The notes below the pieces were generated by a model that was given only the letters and a program-made list of their open reading frames with translations, was not told where the DNA came from and did not search any database. Both the position numbers and the translations under genes were made by a program. From Acidobacteriota bacterium (GTDB lineage Bacteria; Acidobacteriota; Terriglobia; Terriglobales; Acidobacteriaceae), in assembly GCA_013289795.1 (NCBI GenBank), contig JABCZH010000001.1:186001-250000 (forward strand): a stretch of DNA of 64,000 bases, given 5' to 3'. Below are positions 32,447-41,294 of this stretch, one piece after another (positions within the stretch are counted from its first letter, which is position 1; the number at the start of each line of letters is the position of its first letter).

Positions 32447-33760
32447 ATGTATTTGCTCTATAGCGCGCTGCTAGCGGCCGGACTGCTGGTGACCATCCCC
32501 TACTGGCTGTGGCAGATGTCACGCCACGGCAAGTATCACGCGGGATTGGGCCAGCGACTGGGCCGGGTTCCGGAACGGTTAGCCCTGCAACCGGGTCGGC
32601 CGGTCATCTGGATTCACGCGGTTTCAGTCGGCGAAGTGCTGGCAGTGAGCGGACTGGTGTCAGAGTTGCGGCGACGGCACCCTCAGCATCAGGTAGTGGT
32701 CTCGACCACGACCGATACCGGACAGAAACTCGCCGTCAAACATTTCGGGGAAGAAAACGTCTTCTACTTCCCTATGGATTTTGGCTTTGCGATCCGGCCC
32801 TACTTGCGGTTGCTGCTTCCGGAATTGATCGTGATTGCGGAAACCGAATTCTGGCCGAATTTCCTGCGGCTGGCGCACGCTAGTGGGGCGCGAATCGCCG
32901 TGGTCAATGCGCGTATTTCTGATCGGTCGTTCCCGCGTTATCGTCGGTGGCGCTTCTTGCTGACGGAAGTGCTCCAGGCGGTTGATATGTTTCTTGCGCA
33001 GACTGAGGAAGATGCCCGCCGGCTGTGCGACATCGGTGCACCTGCCGGGCGAGTGCAGGTCAGCGGCAACTTGAAGTTCGATCTACCCCTACCGCCGATA
33101 CCGCCCATCGTCGCCAGTCTACGCGCGGCACTGGGAGATGTGGGCCCCGTGATCGTCTGCGGCAGCACGGTGGAAGGCGAAGAACCTTTGCTGCTGCGTG
33201 CCTTCGAGAAGGTCCTGGCCAGCCATACGCGAGCGGTGATGATTCTGGCGCCGCGGCATCCGGAACGATTTACCGAAGTGGCGCATTTGCTGTCGTCGCT
33301 GGGAATCCGGTACTCGAAACGATCGCTATGGAGTGGAGACGCGCTCGCGGGCGGTGTGCTGCTGGTGGATACGATCGGCGAACTGGCGGCGCTTTATTCC
33401 CTGGCGGACATTGCTTTCGTCGGCGGAAGTCTGATGCCGCGCGGCGGCCACAATATCATTGAGCCGGCGCAACATGGCGTGGCCATTGTTGTGGGCAAGC
33501 ACACCGAGAACTTTCGTGACATTGTGGAGCTCTTTCAAGGCCGCGATGCGCTGAGGGTGGTTGGCCCGGACGAACTTCCCCTGGTTTTCATGGAACTGAT
33601 TTCCAACCCAACGGCCCGAGCTGAGCTGGGCCGGCGCGGGGCTGAAACTCTGCGTTCCCAAACCGGCGCGACCCAGAGGACTGCGGACGCGTTGAAGGGA
33701 CTGCGCGAGCCGGCGCCAGACCGGTCGCCCGTGGGCAAAGGCGCCCGCGCCACACCATGA
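32447..33760 (+). CDS. waaA: 3-deoxy-D-manno-octulosonic acid transferase
   Basis: 437 residues, GT30 family. A membrane anchor at the N-terminus (LYSALLAAGLLVTIPYWLWQM) is followed by IWIHAVSVGEVLAV, VIAETEFWPNFLRLA, VNARISDRSF and GSLMPRGGHNIIEPAQHGVAI. It transfers Kdo from CMP-Kdo to lipid A precursor on the inner membrane. It opens a run of LPS genes with small or overlapping junctions: the ATGA overlap with lpxK shows coupling. The start is ATG 32447 without a strong ribosome-binding site. Confidence 0.95.
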   Translation: MYLLYSALLAAGLLVTIPYWLWQMSRHGKYHAGLGQRLGRVPERLALQPGRPVIWIHAVSVGEVLAVSGLVSELRRRHPQHQVVVSTTTDTGQKLAVKHFGEENVFYFPMDFGFAIRPYLRLLLPELIVIAETEFWPNFLRLAHASGARIAVVNARISDRSFPRYRRWRFLLTEVLQAVDMFLAQTEEDARRLCDIGAPAGRVQVSGNLKFDLPLPPIPPIVASLRAALGDVGPVIVCGSTVEGEEPLLLRAFEKVLASHTRAVMILAPRHPERFTEVAHLLSSLGIRYSKRSLWSGDALAGGVLLVDTIGELAALYSLADIAFVGGSLMPRGGHNIIEPAQHGVAIVVGKHTENFRDIVELFQGRDALRVVGPDELPLVFMELISNPTARAELGRRGAETLRSQTGATQRTADALKGLREPAPDRSPVGKGARATP

Positions 33761-34701
33761 ATCCCCTGGCCGCCATCTATGGCGCAGGCGTCAGCCTGCG
33801 AAACCGACTCTACGATCGGGACACGCTCCAACCGAAAAAGCTGGCTGGGCCGGTGGCCAGTGTCGGCAATCTCTCAGTCGGTGGCTCGGGCAAGACTCCG
33901 TTTGTGATACTACTCGGAGAATTGTTGAAGGCTCGTGGAATGAAGTTTGACGTTTTGTCTCGGGGGTACGGCCGTGAGTCACGTGGCGTGGCATTGGTTG
34001 ACCCCGACGGGTCAGCCAGAGATTTCGGCGACGAGCCGCTGCTGATTGCCCGCCGGTTGGGTGTGCCTGTGGTTGTGGGTGAAGAACGGTACCAGGCTGG
34101 GGTCGCGGCTGAGAGCAAGTTTGGCCCTCAGTTGCACTTGCTCGACGACGGCTTTCAGCATCGCACTCTGGCGCGCGACTTTGACATCGTCATGGTCATC
34201 CCTGAAGACGTTCGCGACCAACTGCTCCCCGCCGGTCGCCTGCGCGAGCCATTGCGGTCTCTGGCTCGGGCAGACGCCGTAGTGGTCACCAGTGGTGCTT
34301 CGGCGGAGTCGTTTCCCGTAAAAGGCAAGCTGGTTTGGCGGGTTCGCCGGGGCATTGTTCCGAAGAATGTCCCCAGCCGTCCGGTTGTCTTCTGTGGCAT
34401 TGCCAGGCCCAAGAATTTTGTCCTGCAATTACGTACGGCTGGCATTGAACCGGCTGCTGAGGCTTTCTACGGCGATCATCATGCGTATCGGGAGCGCGAC
34501 ATCCGTGATCTGCTGTCGCTGCGTAAGAAGAGCGAGGCAGATGGTTTCGTCACCACCGAGAAAGACGCCGTCAATCTGGGTGGATTGCTAACCGCCCTCG
34601 ACCCGCTGGCGGTGATCCCGGTCAAGATGGAGTTGGTGGACGCCGCTAACGCCGTGGATACCATGCTGCGCGTGATCGCCGAACGACGACGGCAGTCGTG
34701 A
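33757..34701 (+). CDS. lpxK: Tetraacyldisaccharide 4'-kinase
   Basis: 314 residues. P-loop SVGGSGKTPFVI near residue 43, SRGYGRES, DEPLLIARR, HLLDDGFQHR and FVTTEKDAVNL are the family signature. LpxK phosphorylates the lipid A disaccharide. The start ATG at 33757 overlaps the waaA stop (ATGA). After a gap of about 50 bases the kinase hldA follows. Confidence 0.96.
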   Translation: MNPLAAIYGAGVSLRNRLYDRDTLQPKKLAGPVASVGNLSVGGSGKTPFVILLGELLKARGMKFDVLSRGYGRESRGVALVDPDGSARDFGDEPLLIARRLGVPVVVGEERYQAGVAAESKFGPQLHLLDDGFQHRTLARDFDIVMVIPEDVRDQLLPAGRLREPLRSLARADAVVVTSGASAESFPVKGKLVWRVRRGIVPKNVPSRPVVFCGIARPKNFVLQLRTAGIEPAAEAFYGDHHAYRERDIRDLLSLRKKSEADGFVTTEKDAVNLGGLLTALDPLAVIPVKMELVDAANAVDTMLRVIAERRRQS

Positions 34702-34752
34702 GAGAATTCATTCTGTAACGCGGTTGTCTCGGCTGTTGGTTTGCAGTCAAGT

Positions 34753-35787
34753 ATGGCAAAACATCCCCACGAATCCGATCGCTTGAAGAAGATCGTCGAG
34801 TCCTTCCCCAACGTCACCGTCACCGTGGTCGGTGATCTGGTGGCGGATGAATTCATCTATGGGGAAATCTCGCGTGTCTCACGCGAGGCGCCGGTGCTGA
34901 TCCTGAAGCATCGCGAGCGGACGGTGGTGCCGGGCGGAGGGGCCAATGCCATCAGCAATCTTGCCGATCTCGGAGTGAACGTGCTCCCGGTTGGGGTGGT
35001 GGGAGACGACGAACCGGGACGATTGCTGATCAAGGCGTTCCGCCACAAACACATAGCTCTCACCGGCATTTTGAAGGACAAAGCCTACACCACAGTCACT
35101 AAAACGCGGATTCTCGCGGGCATGACCCACACCGCGCGACAGCAGGTGGTCCGAGTGGATCGCGAGCCCGAGGCTGAACCGACCCCTCATCTGAAGCGCG
35201 AGCTGATTCTCGCCGCGCGGCAGTATGCGCGTGTTTCCGACGCCATGCTGATCTCGGATTACGGATACGGGGCCGCGAGTCCGGCGATCCTGAATGCGAT
35301 CCGCGAACGCGGCCGGCTTGATCGCGTTCCGGTGGTTCTCGATTCGCGTTACCGCATGTTGCACTATGCCGGCATCGCCGCGGCCACCCCCAACGAGCCT
35401 GAAGTGGAAGCGGCCCTGGCCACAAGAATTGGCAACGACTGGCAGCGATTGTGCGTAGCTGGTGAACAGATCCTCTCGCGTATGAAGCTGCAATCGCTGG
35501 TCATCACTCGCGGGCGCGATGGCATGGTGGCGTTCTCGGGCAAACACAAACCGGTCGACATCCCGATCTTTGGCTCTGACCAGGTCGCCGACGTGACCGG
35601 GGCAGGAGACACCGTTATAGCTACCTTTACCGCCGCCTTTGCCGCTGGAGCCAGCACCGAAGAAGCCGCGCAGCTGGCAAATTACGCCGGGGGACTGGTA
35701 GTGATGAAGCGGGGCACGGCGACGGTCTCGCAACGAGAGTTGCTGCAAGCGATCGCGCAGACGCCGCCTGCCACGCGTTCCCATTGA
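34753..35787 (+). CDS. hldA: D-glycero-beta-D-manno-heptose-7-phosphate kinase
   Basis: 344 residues of the PfkB/ribokinase fold, from ATG 34753; TTG 34741 would add four. GDLVADEFIYGEISRVSREAPV, PGGGANAISNLADLG, DYGYGAASP and the catalytic motif VADVTGAGDTVIATF are all present. In E. coli this is the N-terminal half of the HldE fusion; here kinase and adenylyltransferase are separate genes 18 bases apart. It makes the bisphosphate sugar precursor for ADP-heptose, used in the LPS inner core. Confidence 0.92.
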   Translation: MAKHPHESDRLKKIVESFPNVTVTVVGDLVADEFIYGEISRVSREAPVLILKHRERTVVPGGGANAISNLADLGVNVLPVGVVGDDEPGRLLIKAFRHKHIALTGILKDKAYTTVTKTRILAGMTHTARQQVVRVDREPEAEPTPHLKRELILAARQYARVSDAMLISDYGYGAASPAILNAIRERGRLDRVPVVLDSRYRMLHYAGIAAATPNEPEVEAALATRIGNDWQRLCVAGEQILSRMKLQSLVITRGRDGMVAFSGKHKPVDIPIFGSDQVADVTGAGDTVIATFTAAFAAGASTEEAAQLANYAGGLVVMKRGTATVSQRELLQAIAQTPPATRSH

Positions 35788-35805
35788 GCTTTTATATGAA
35801 CTCTC

Positions 35806-36291
35806 ATGCCGACAAGTAAAATCCTGACGCGGGAGGCGCTTAAGAGCCGGGCGGCGGAATGGCGCGCCGCCGGGGAGTCCATCACCCTGGCCAATGGTTG
35901 CTTCGATCTGCTTCACGTAGGTCATGTGCGGTATCTGCGCGCAGCCAAGGCGCTAGGTGGACGGTTGATTGTTGCCGTCAACTCGGATGATTCCGTGCGG
36001 GAGCTAAAAGGAGACGGGCGTCCACTGATGCCGGCAGAGGAGCGCGCTGAGATTCTTTCCGCTTTCGAAGACGTGGACGCGGTCGTCATATTTCCCGAGC
36101 GGGACGTGCGGGCGCTGATCCGTGAAATTCGCCCGAACATTCAGGCCAAAGGCACGGACTACACCGCGGGCACCGTGCCCGAGCGTGACGTGGTGGCCGA
36201 GCAGGGCGGCCGGGTGGAAATTGTGGGCGACCCCAAGGACCATTCTGCGAGCGAGATCATCCGTAGCCGTCTTCGCTCGCGGCCGTCTTAA
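35806..36291 (+). CDS. hldC: D-glycero-beta-D-manno-heptose 1-phosphate adenylyltransferase
   Basis: 161 residues of the cytidylyltransferase-like fold. [24 protein letters not shown] carries the HxGH motif, [13 protein letters not shown] and [13 protein letters not shown] follow, and [17 protein letters not shown] ends the domain. This equals the C-terminal half of HldE. It makes ADP-heptose from heptose-1-phosphate and ATP. The heptose phosphatase gmhB and isomerase gmhA are not seen in this window. Confidence 0.93.
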   Translation: MPTSKILTREALKSRAAEWRAAGESITLANGCFDLLHVGHVRYLRAAKALGGRLIVAVNSDDSVRELKGDGRPLMPAEERAEILSAFEDVDAVVIFPERDVRALIREIRPNIQAKGTDYTAGTVPERDVVAEQGGRVEIVGDPKDHSASEIIRSRLRSRPS

Positions 36292-36298
36292 CGTGAGA

Positions 36299-37399
36299 AT
36301 GCAATCCCCGCCTGCCTCCGAGCATTTGAGTGCGCCGTCGGGAATCCGGCGGCTGCTGATCGTGCGCCTCGGGTCGATGGGGGACATTCTGCACGCCCTA
36401 CCGGCGGTCAGCGCTCTTCGAATAGCCTTGCCGGCGGCCGCCATCGGCTGGGTGGTTGAAGAACGCTGGGCGGAGTTGTTGTGTACCCTGTCGGAGCCGC
36501 GATCCGGCCCGCGCTCGCTGCGGCGCCCGTTGGTTGATCAGGTCCACGCCGTTGATACCAAGAAGTGGCGCTCCTCGCTGTTGTCTCCCCAGACTTGGGA
36601 ACGAATCGGCGCAACCCTCAGTGAGCTTCGTGCCCCGAAATACGACGTTGCCGTGGATTTGCAGGGTGCCGCACGCTCCGCAATGCTGGCGCGGTTGTCG
36701 AAAGTCCCAGTGGTTTATGGAGCAATGCAGCCGCGCGAAAACATCGCCAGCATGTTTTACTCGCGACAGGTGATGGCCCGTGGAGCTCACGTCGTAGAAC
36801 AGAATATTTCCCTCGCAGAGGCTGTTCTCGGTAAGTCGCTGGAAATCCCGGCTGTGGAACTTCCTTGCGATGATCGAGCCGAAACGCAATGCGACGATTG
36901 GTTGAAACGCGACGGGATCACCGACTTCGTGTTGCTCAATCCCGGCGCTGGATGGGGTGCCAAGCAATGGCCTGCCGAGCGATACGGACTCGTGGCCAAA
37001 CAATTGGCCGCGGACGGTCTGAAGCCTTTGGTTAACTTTGGTCCCGGCGAAGAAGAGCTGGCGCAGGCGGTCGAGGCAGCGAGCGCAGGCGCGGCCGAAG
37101 CGGTCGGCTGCACGCTCACGGAACTGATTTCTCTCACCCGCCGCGCACGACTATTTGTTGGCGGCGATACTGGCCCCATGCATCTGGCGGCCGCATTGGG
37201 CATTCCGGTCGTTGCCGTCTTCGGTCCCACCGATCCGGCGCGCAACGGGCCGTTTGTAGCTCCGAGCATCGTTCTGCGGAACCCGGTCAGTCCCACCACG
37301 CACAAACGTCGTGCACGGCCGGACCCGGGTCTGCTGGAAATCAGTGCTGATCAGGTTGTTGCAGCGGCGCGAGAGTTGTTGAGGAGATGCCGTGGTTAG
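36299..37399 (+). CDS. Lipopolysaccharide heptosyltransferase (GT9 family)
   Basis: About 366 residues from ATG 36299; a GTG at 36293 could also start it. GT9 motifs are RRLLIVRLGSMGDILHALPAVSALR near the start, AVDLQGAARSAMLARLS, LLNPGAGWGAKQWPAERY, and FVGGDTGPMHLAAALGIPVVAVFGPTDPARNGPF near the end. It adds heptose from ADP-heptose to the LPS core. Whether it corresponds to WaaC or WaaF is not clear. The next gene overlaps its last codons by eight bases. Confidence 0.9.
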   Translation: MQSPPASEHLSAPSGIRRLLIVRLGSMGDILHALPAVSALRIALPAAAIGWVVEERWAELLCTLSEPRSGPRSLRRPLVDQVHAVDTKKWRSSLLSPQTWERIGATLSELRAPKYDVAVDLQGAARSAMLARLSKVPVVYGAMQPRENIASMFYSRQVMARGAHVVEQNISLAEAVLGKSLEIPAVELPCDDRAETQCDDWLKRDGITDFVLLNPGAGWGAKQWPAERYGLVAKQLAADGLKPLVNFGPGEEELAQAVEAASAGAAEAVGCTLTELISLTRRARLFVGGDTGPMHLAAALGIPVVAVFGPTDPARNGPFVAPSIVLRNPVSPTTHKRRARPDPGLLEISADQVVAAARELLRRCRG

Positions 37400-37937
37400 C
37401 TGGTCAAGGATCGCGCGCCGTGGCCGAGTGCCCCTGGGCTTTGCCATTGCCGCGCTTTATATGTGGCTTGCCAACCCGCTTGCGATATCTCTGCTGGTCG
37501 GCGCTATGTTCATCATTCCGGGCTTGCTGATTCGCGCACTGGCCTCGGGCCACGTGCAGAAGAACGAGCGGCTGGCAACGACCGGGCCTTATGCTTATAC
37601 CCGCAACCCGCTGTACCTCGGCTCGTTTATTATTGCCACAGGCTTCGCGTTTGCGGCCAGAAGCTGGTGGATCGTTGCGGTCCTCGCGGTGATGTTGGTG
37701 GCGATTTATCTGCCCGTGATTCGCGCGGAGGAAGCGTTTCTCGCGCAACACTTCCCGGAATTTGCGGAATACGCCCGCCGGGTTCCGCGGTTGCTGCCAG
37801 GCCCTGCTCCGCGCGGTATGCGGCGCTCGGAGTTTTCCTGGGATTTGTATAAGAAGCATCGGGAGTACAATGCCACGCTGGGTGCGGTCGCAATCACGGC
37901 GGTTCTGATCATCAAGTTGTTGTGGCTATCCCCGTGA
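37392..37937 (+). CDS. Isoprenylcysteine carboxyl-methyltransferase-like membrane protein (ICMT/PEMT)
   Basis: 181 residues with about four or five hydrophobic segments. The methyltransferase signature is the conserved GPYAYTRNPLYLGSFIIATG, followed by a second segment with YLPVIRAEEAFLAQHFPEFAEYARRVPRLLP, where the E-E pair is usual for the family. Bacterial relatives methylate phospholipids or small lipophilic compounds. GTG start at 37392, overlapping the heptosyltransferase end, so it belongs to the same transcript. Its place after LPS genes suggests a lipid substrate, an inference. Confidence 0.85.
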   Translation: MVSWSRIARRGRVPLGFAIAALYMWLANPLAISLLVGAMFIIPGLLIRALASGHVQKNERLATTGPYAYTRNPLYLGSFIIATGFAFAARSWWIVAVLAVMLVAIYLPVIRAEEAFLAQHFPEFAEYARRVPRLLPGPAPRGMRRSEFSWDLYKKHREYNATLGAVAITAVLIIKLLWLSP

Positions 37938-38003
37938 CGGTTGCGAAGACATCCTGCAACCGCGAGAGTGCGTCTTATCAGATACTGAATCGGTCGGATC
38001 GAA

Positions 38004-38831
38004 ATGGGGCGTTTCCTGACAATTAAACTCGCATGGGCCCTGGCTGGGCTGGGCTGCCTGCCGTTCTTTCTGAAACTGGAGGCCCGGTCACAATCGACTC
38101 AGGGCAGTCTTCCTACAATCAGCGCAGCGCCGGCAGCGCAAGTCCTTCCACCTCCCCCAAACCATCACTTTCCCAATGGCCAAACCTACGTGTACGCAGT
38201 GGAATGGCACATGTTCACGGCGGGAACCGCGAGAGTCACGCTGCAAGCCGAGGGCGCGGAGCAGCACGTGATCGCGACCGCAGTTTCCACCGGATTCGTG
38301 AACGCGCTCTACAAGGTGAATGATCACTTCGAAGCGTTTTTCGATCCCCGCAAGTTCTGCTCGCTTCGAGTGTCGAAGCACTCGGAAGAAGGTTCGCGAG
38401 CACGGCAGGTGGAACTAGGCTTTGACTACTCTCGCGGCAAGAGCGTCGAGGATGAGAAGAACCTGAAAACCGGCGAGACCAAGCATATTGAAAACGACGT
38501 CCCTGGATGCGTCACCGATGTGGTCAGCGGTTTTTACTACATGTCGTCCCTGCCGCTCCAGGAGGGCAACAGCTATGCCTTTCCCGTCAACGACGGCGGC
38601 AAAACGACGGAAGTCACAATTCGGGTGGAAGCCCACGAGCAGGTGAAGGTTCCTGCAGGCACGTTTCAAACTCTGCGCGTGAAAGCCGAACCGACCTCCG
38701 GCGCCCTGAAAGGCAAGGGCACGGTGTGGACCTGGTACACCGCGGATGACAAGCACCTGCCCGTGCAGATGCGGTCCAAGCTGGGTTGGGGTACGTTGCT
38801 GTTCCGGCTGCTACGAGTGGAAAAGCAGTAG
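38004..38831 (+). CDS. DUF3108 domain protein, secreted
   Basis: 275 residues. A signal peptide (LAWALAGLGCLPFFLKLEARSQ) precedes a DUF3108 domain: TYVYAVEWHMFTAGTARVTL, STGFVNALYKVNDHFEAFFDP, GCVTDVVSGFYYMSSLPLQEGNSYAFPV and TVWTWYTADDKHLPVQMRSKLGWGTLLFRL. The family is periplasmic and of unknown role, often near lipid or envelope genes. It follows the LPS genes by 66 bases on the same strand. Confidence 0.87.
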   Translation: MGRFLTIKLAWALAGLGCLPFFLKLEARSQSTQGSLPTISAAPAAQVLPPPPNHHFPNGQTYVYAVEWHMFTAGTARVTLQAEGAEQHVIATAVSTGFVNALYKVNDHFEAFFDPRKFCSLRVSKHSEEGSRARQVELGFDYSRGKSVEDEKNLKTGETKHIENDVPGCVTDVVSGFYYMSSLPLQEGNSYAFPVNDGGKTTEVTIRVEAHEQVKVPAGTFQTLRVKAEPTSGALKGKGTVWTWYTADDKHLPVQMRSKLGWGTLLFRLLRVEKQ

Positions 38832-38847
38832 ATCACTTCTGCTGTGG

Positions 38848-40467
38848 TCAGTTATTTTTCGCTACCAGGGCTTTCGCCTTGCTCAACTCTGGACGGTCGG
38901 AACCGGCTCCATTGCAGATCTTCAGCAACTGAGCGTAATAGGTGGTCGCCTCGGTGCTCTTGCCCGCTAGCTCGGCCGCGTGCGCAGCTCCGTACAAACC
39001 GTCAAAGCGATTCGGATTGAATTTCAAGTCGTTCTCGTATTCCGTTAGCGCCTGTGCGGGCTGGTTCATATCCGTCAACATGTCGGCAAGCATTTCGCGT
39101 GCGGGAATCGCCAGCGGCTCGTCACCTTCGGCTTCCTGCTTTTCGGCAATGGTACGAAGAGTTTTCAGAGCCTGGTCGTGATTGCCCTCAGCATAGGCTA
39201 GCCAGGCTTCCGCCTCTTTCTTGTCGGCGTCGACGTAGTCGATGAACTCGGTTCTCTTCTGCTTCACTAGACTCTTACGGATGCTCGCTATCTCCGCAAT
39301 GTCCTTGCGTGCCTCCGCCTGATTTCCGCTGCGGGAAGCCCCGATTGCGCGCGCCCAGTAAGTGACCGCGTTGTCGCCTATGCTGGCCCCCGGGACCAGG
39401 GGCAATGACCCAGCCTCACTCCAGTGGTGAAGTTCCAACGCATAGCGGGCGGAAAACACCACTAGCGAGTAAGTGCGCGGATCGAAGTCGGTTCCATACA
39501 TGTTGTCTTTCATCTCAGGCATAGCCTTGATCTCGTCGATCAAACGCTGCGCGTCGGCTTCGCGGCCGGACTGCAGGTACGCGTATTCCAGGAAATCCAT
39601 GGCATGAAACTGGTGACTCTCACCGCCCATATGCATGGCCGCCGTTTTGCGTGTAGCAGCAACGGAGGCGAGATTGGAATCAATATCGTCCTGCCAAAGC
39701 CCCAGCCGGGCAAAAATGTGCGAGGGCATGTGCAGAGCGTGGGGAGCAGCAGGAGCGATCTTGGCGTAGGCGCGCGCCGCCGGCAGCCCCATCTCCGCTA
39801 ACTGCGGGCTGTCATAGCTGTGTATGATGTAGTGCGCAATTCCCGGATGGTTCGGCTCTTCCGCAAAAAGCGTTTCCAGAATCGCCCCGGCCTTCTTTTG
39901 ATTGGTGAAGGTTGTGTCCTGATCGGGAGCGGAGGCCAGCAACGCCAACGCGTAGAAAGCTGCCCCTTCGCGATCCTCTGGATGACGCTGATAGTTCGTC
40001 TCCATGATTTTCGTATAGGCCGCAACGCGGTCATGATAATCGCGGCGCTTGGAACCGCCATAGAAGGCGTCGATGGCGGAGATGTATCCACGCTCGCGGT
40101 CATCGGTGGAATGCATTTTCTTCGCCTTATTTACCTCAGCCAAGCCCTTCTTGATGGTCTTGCGGTCGGGATGGTTCCAGAGCTGGTGCCAGATGCTCAT
40201 GGCCACGCCCCAGTGCGCCATGGCGCAACGCGGGTCCTCCTGCACGATGTGACTGAACTGCTTTTCCGCTTCCTCATACCAGAACGAGTGCAGCAACGCC
40301 ACGCCGCGTTCGAACTGCGCTTGAACCTGGATGACGCAGGTAGTCGGAAAGTGCACGGTCCCCAGTTGTTCGGGAGTCACGTCCTCGTGATGATGAGCAT
40401 CATCATCGGCGGGGGCAGTGTAAGCGCATAAAATAACGGCGGTGAGGATCAGAACCAGACGCTTCAT
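38848..40467 (-). CDS. Secreted TPR-repeat protein
   Basis: 539 residues with a signal peptide (LVLILTAVILCAYTAPADDDAHHHEDV). A short His-rich stretch follows. The body is tetratricopeptide-like: ERGVALLHSFWYEEAEKQFSHIVQEDPRCAMAHWGVAMS, HYIIHSYDSPQLAEMGLPAARAYAKIAPAAPHALHMPSHIFARLGLW, and AREMLADMLTDMNQPAQALTEYENDLKFNPNRFDGLYGAAHAAELAG. The HALHMPSHIF block is typical of one subset of secreted bacterial TPR proteins. A periplasmic scaffold role is likely; the partner is unknown. Confidence 0.85.
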   Translation of the reverse strand: MKRLVLILTAVILCAYTAPADDDAHHHEDVTPEQLGTVHFPTTCVIQVQAQFERGVALLHSFWYEEAEKQFSHIVQEDPRCAMAHWGVAMSIWHQLWNHPDRKTIKKGLAEVNKAKKMHSTDDRERGYISAIDAFYGGSKRRDYHDRVAAYTKIMETNYQRHPEDREGAAFYALALLASAPDQDTTFTNQKKAGAILETLFAEEPNHPGIAHYIIHSYDSPQLAEMGLPAARAYAKIAPAAPHALHMPSHIFARLGLWQDDIDSNLASVAATRKTAAMHMGGESHQFHAMDFLEYAYLQSGREADAQRLIDEIKAMPEMKDNMYGTDFDPRTYSLVVFSARYALELHHWSEAGSLPLVPGASIGDNAVTYWARAIGASRSGNQAEARKDIAEIASIRKSLVKQKRTEFIDYVDADKKEAEAWLAYAEGNHDQALKTLRTIAEKQEAEGDEPLAIPAREMLADMLTDMNQPAQALTEYENDLKFNPNRFDGLYGAAHAAELAGKSTEATTYYAQLLKICNGAGSDRPELSKAKALVAKNN

Positions 40468-40532
40468 GGGAAAACCTCGCGGTAAGTCGAGTTTAGTTCG
40501 ATGTCTGCGCCAGGGTCAATTCTAGCTGGCCA

Positions 40533-40802
40533 CTACTGGAGGCGATAGCGTTCGTTCATCAGGCGTTGTAGGCGGGGTTTGTAGAGCAGATCGTAGGCGA
40601 GCTCCTTGTCAGGAAACATGGCGAGGGCGGCGCGTTTGGCGTTGGCGGCGAGCGCGGAGGCTTCTTCCACGGTGAGGCTGGGGTCCTGGCTGATCACCGA
40701 CATCACCATGCTGATCATGACCTGCAGGCGGCGAATGTTGCGGGCTTCCTGTTCCTGTTCGCTGATCCTACCCGTCTGTACAGCCCGCTGTGCACTCTCC
40801 AT
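40533..40802 (-). CDS. Small helical protein of unknown function
   Basis: 89 residues from ATG 40802, with GGGGAG close upstream; a GTG at 40847 would add 15 Pro-rich residues. The sequence is almost all helix (SEQEQEARNIRRLQVMISMVMSVISQDPSLTVEEASALAANAKRAAL) and ends in AYDLLYKPRLQRLMNERYRLQ, which looks conserved in style. There is no signal or transmembrane segment. It is a separate unit on the minus strand, divergent from the DUF2007 gene. Confidence 0.65.
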   Translation of the reverse strand: MESAQRAVQTGRISEQEQEARNIRRLQVMISMVMSVISQDPSLTVEEASALAANAKRAALAMFPDKELAYDLLYKPRLQRLMNERYRLQ

Positions 40803-40985
40803 TGCTCCCCACTTCCCGCGCTCCGGCGCAGGAGGTTGCGCCGGCACACCAGCTTATTCTCCCGGCAATCGCGCCCCCGCGCAATGGCCCCAAGGTGTAG
40901 GACTTCGGTCACCTATGGGCGTAGAATCGCAGTACGGGCAAGGCGGCTGGCCGAATTGCCTGGCAGCAGTTTTCGAGGAGGGATG

Positions 40986-41294
40986 ATGCCAGAGGTTGAT
41001 ACCGCAAACAAAGAACGTCCAAATCCCAATGAAAAGCTGGTGCGGGTTTTCGACACCGAACAGGAGTCGGAAGCGCTGGTAGTTCGCGGGCTGCTTGAGT
41101 CCGCGGGGATCGATTGCGACGTCACTTCCCTGGATGCGCCGCAGGACATCCTGCCGGGGGTGGGTGGCACCGTGATCCTGGTGCGCGAGGAAGACGCCGA
41201 GAACGCGCGGCGAATGATTGAAGAATACCGCCGCACGCCCGATACGCTGGAGACCGCCGAAATCGACGTCAGCGATCTGGTTGGCGAGGAGTAA
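40986..41294 (+). CDS. DUF2007 family small protein
   Basis: 102 residues. The DUF2007 fold is seen in EKLVRVFDTEQESEALVVRGLLESAGIDCDV...DILPGVGGTVILVREEDAENARRMIEEY. The family is called a putative signal-transducing protein, but the function is unknown. GAGGAGGG at 40975-40982 is better spaced to ATG 40986 than to ATG 40983. The longer frame from 40836 is not supported. Its last 26 bases overlap, on the opposite strand, the end of comEC. Confidence 0.85.
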   Translation: MPEVDTANKERPNPNEKLVRVFDTEQESEALVVRGLLESAGIDCDVTSLDAPQDILPGVGGTVILVREEDAENARRMIEEYRRTPDTLETAEIDVSDLVGEE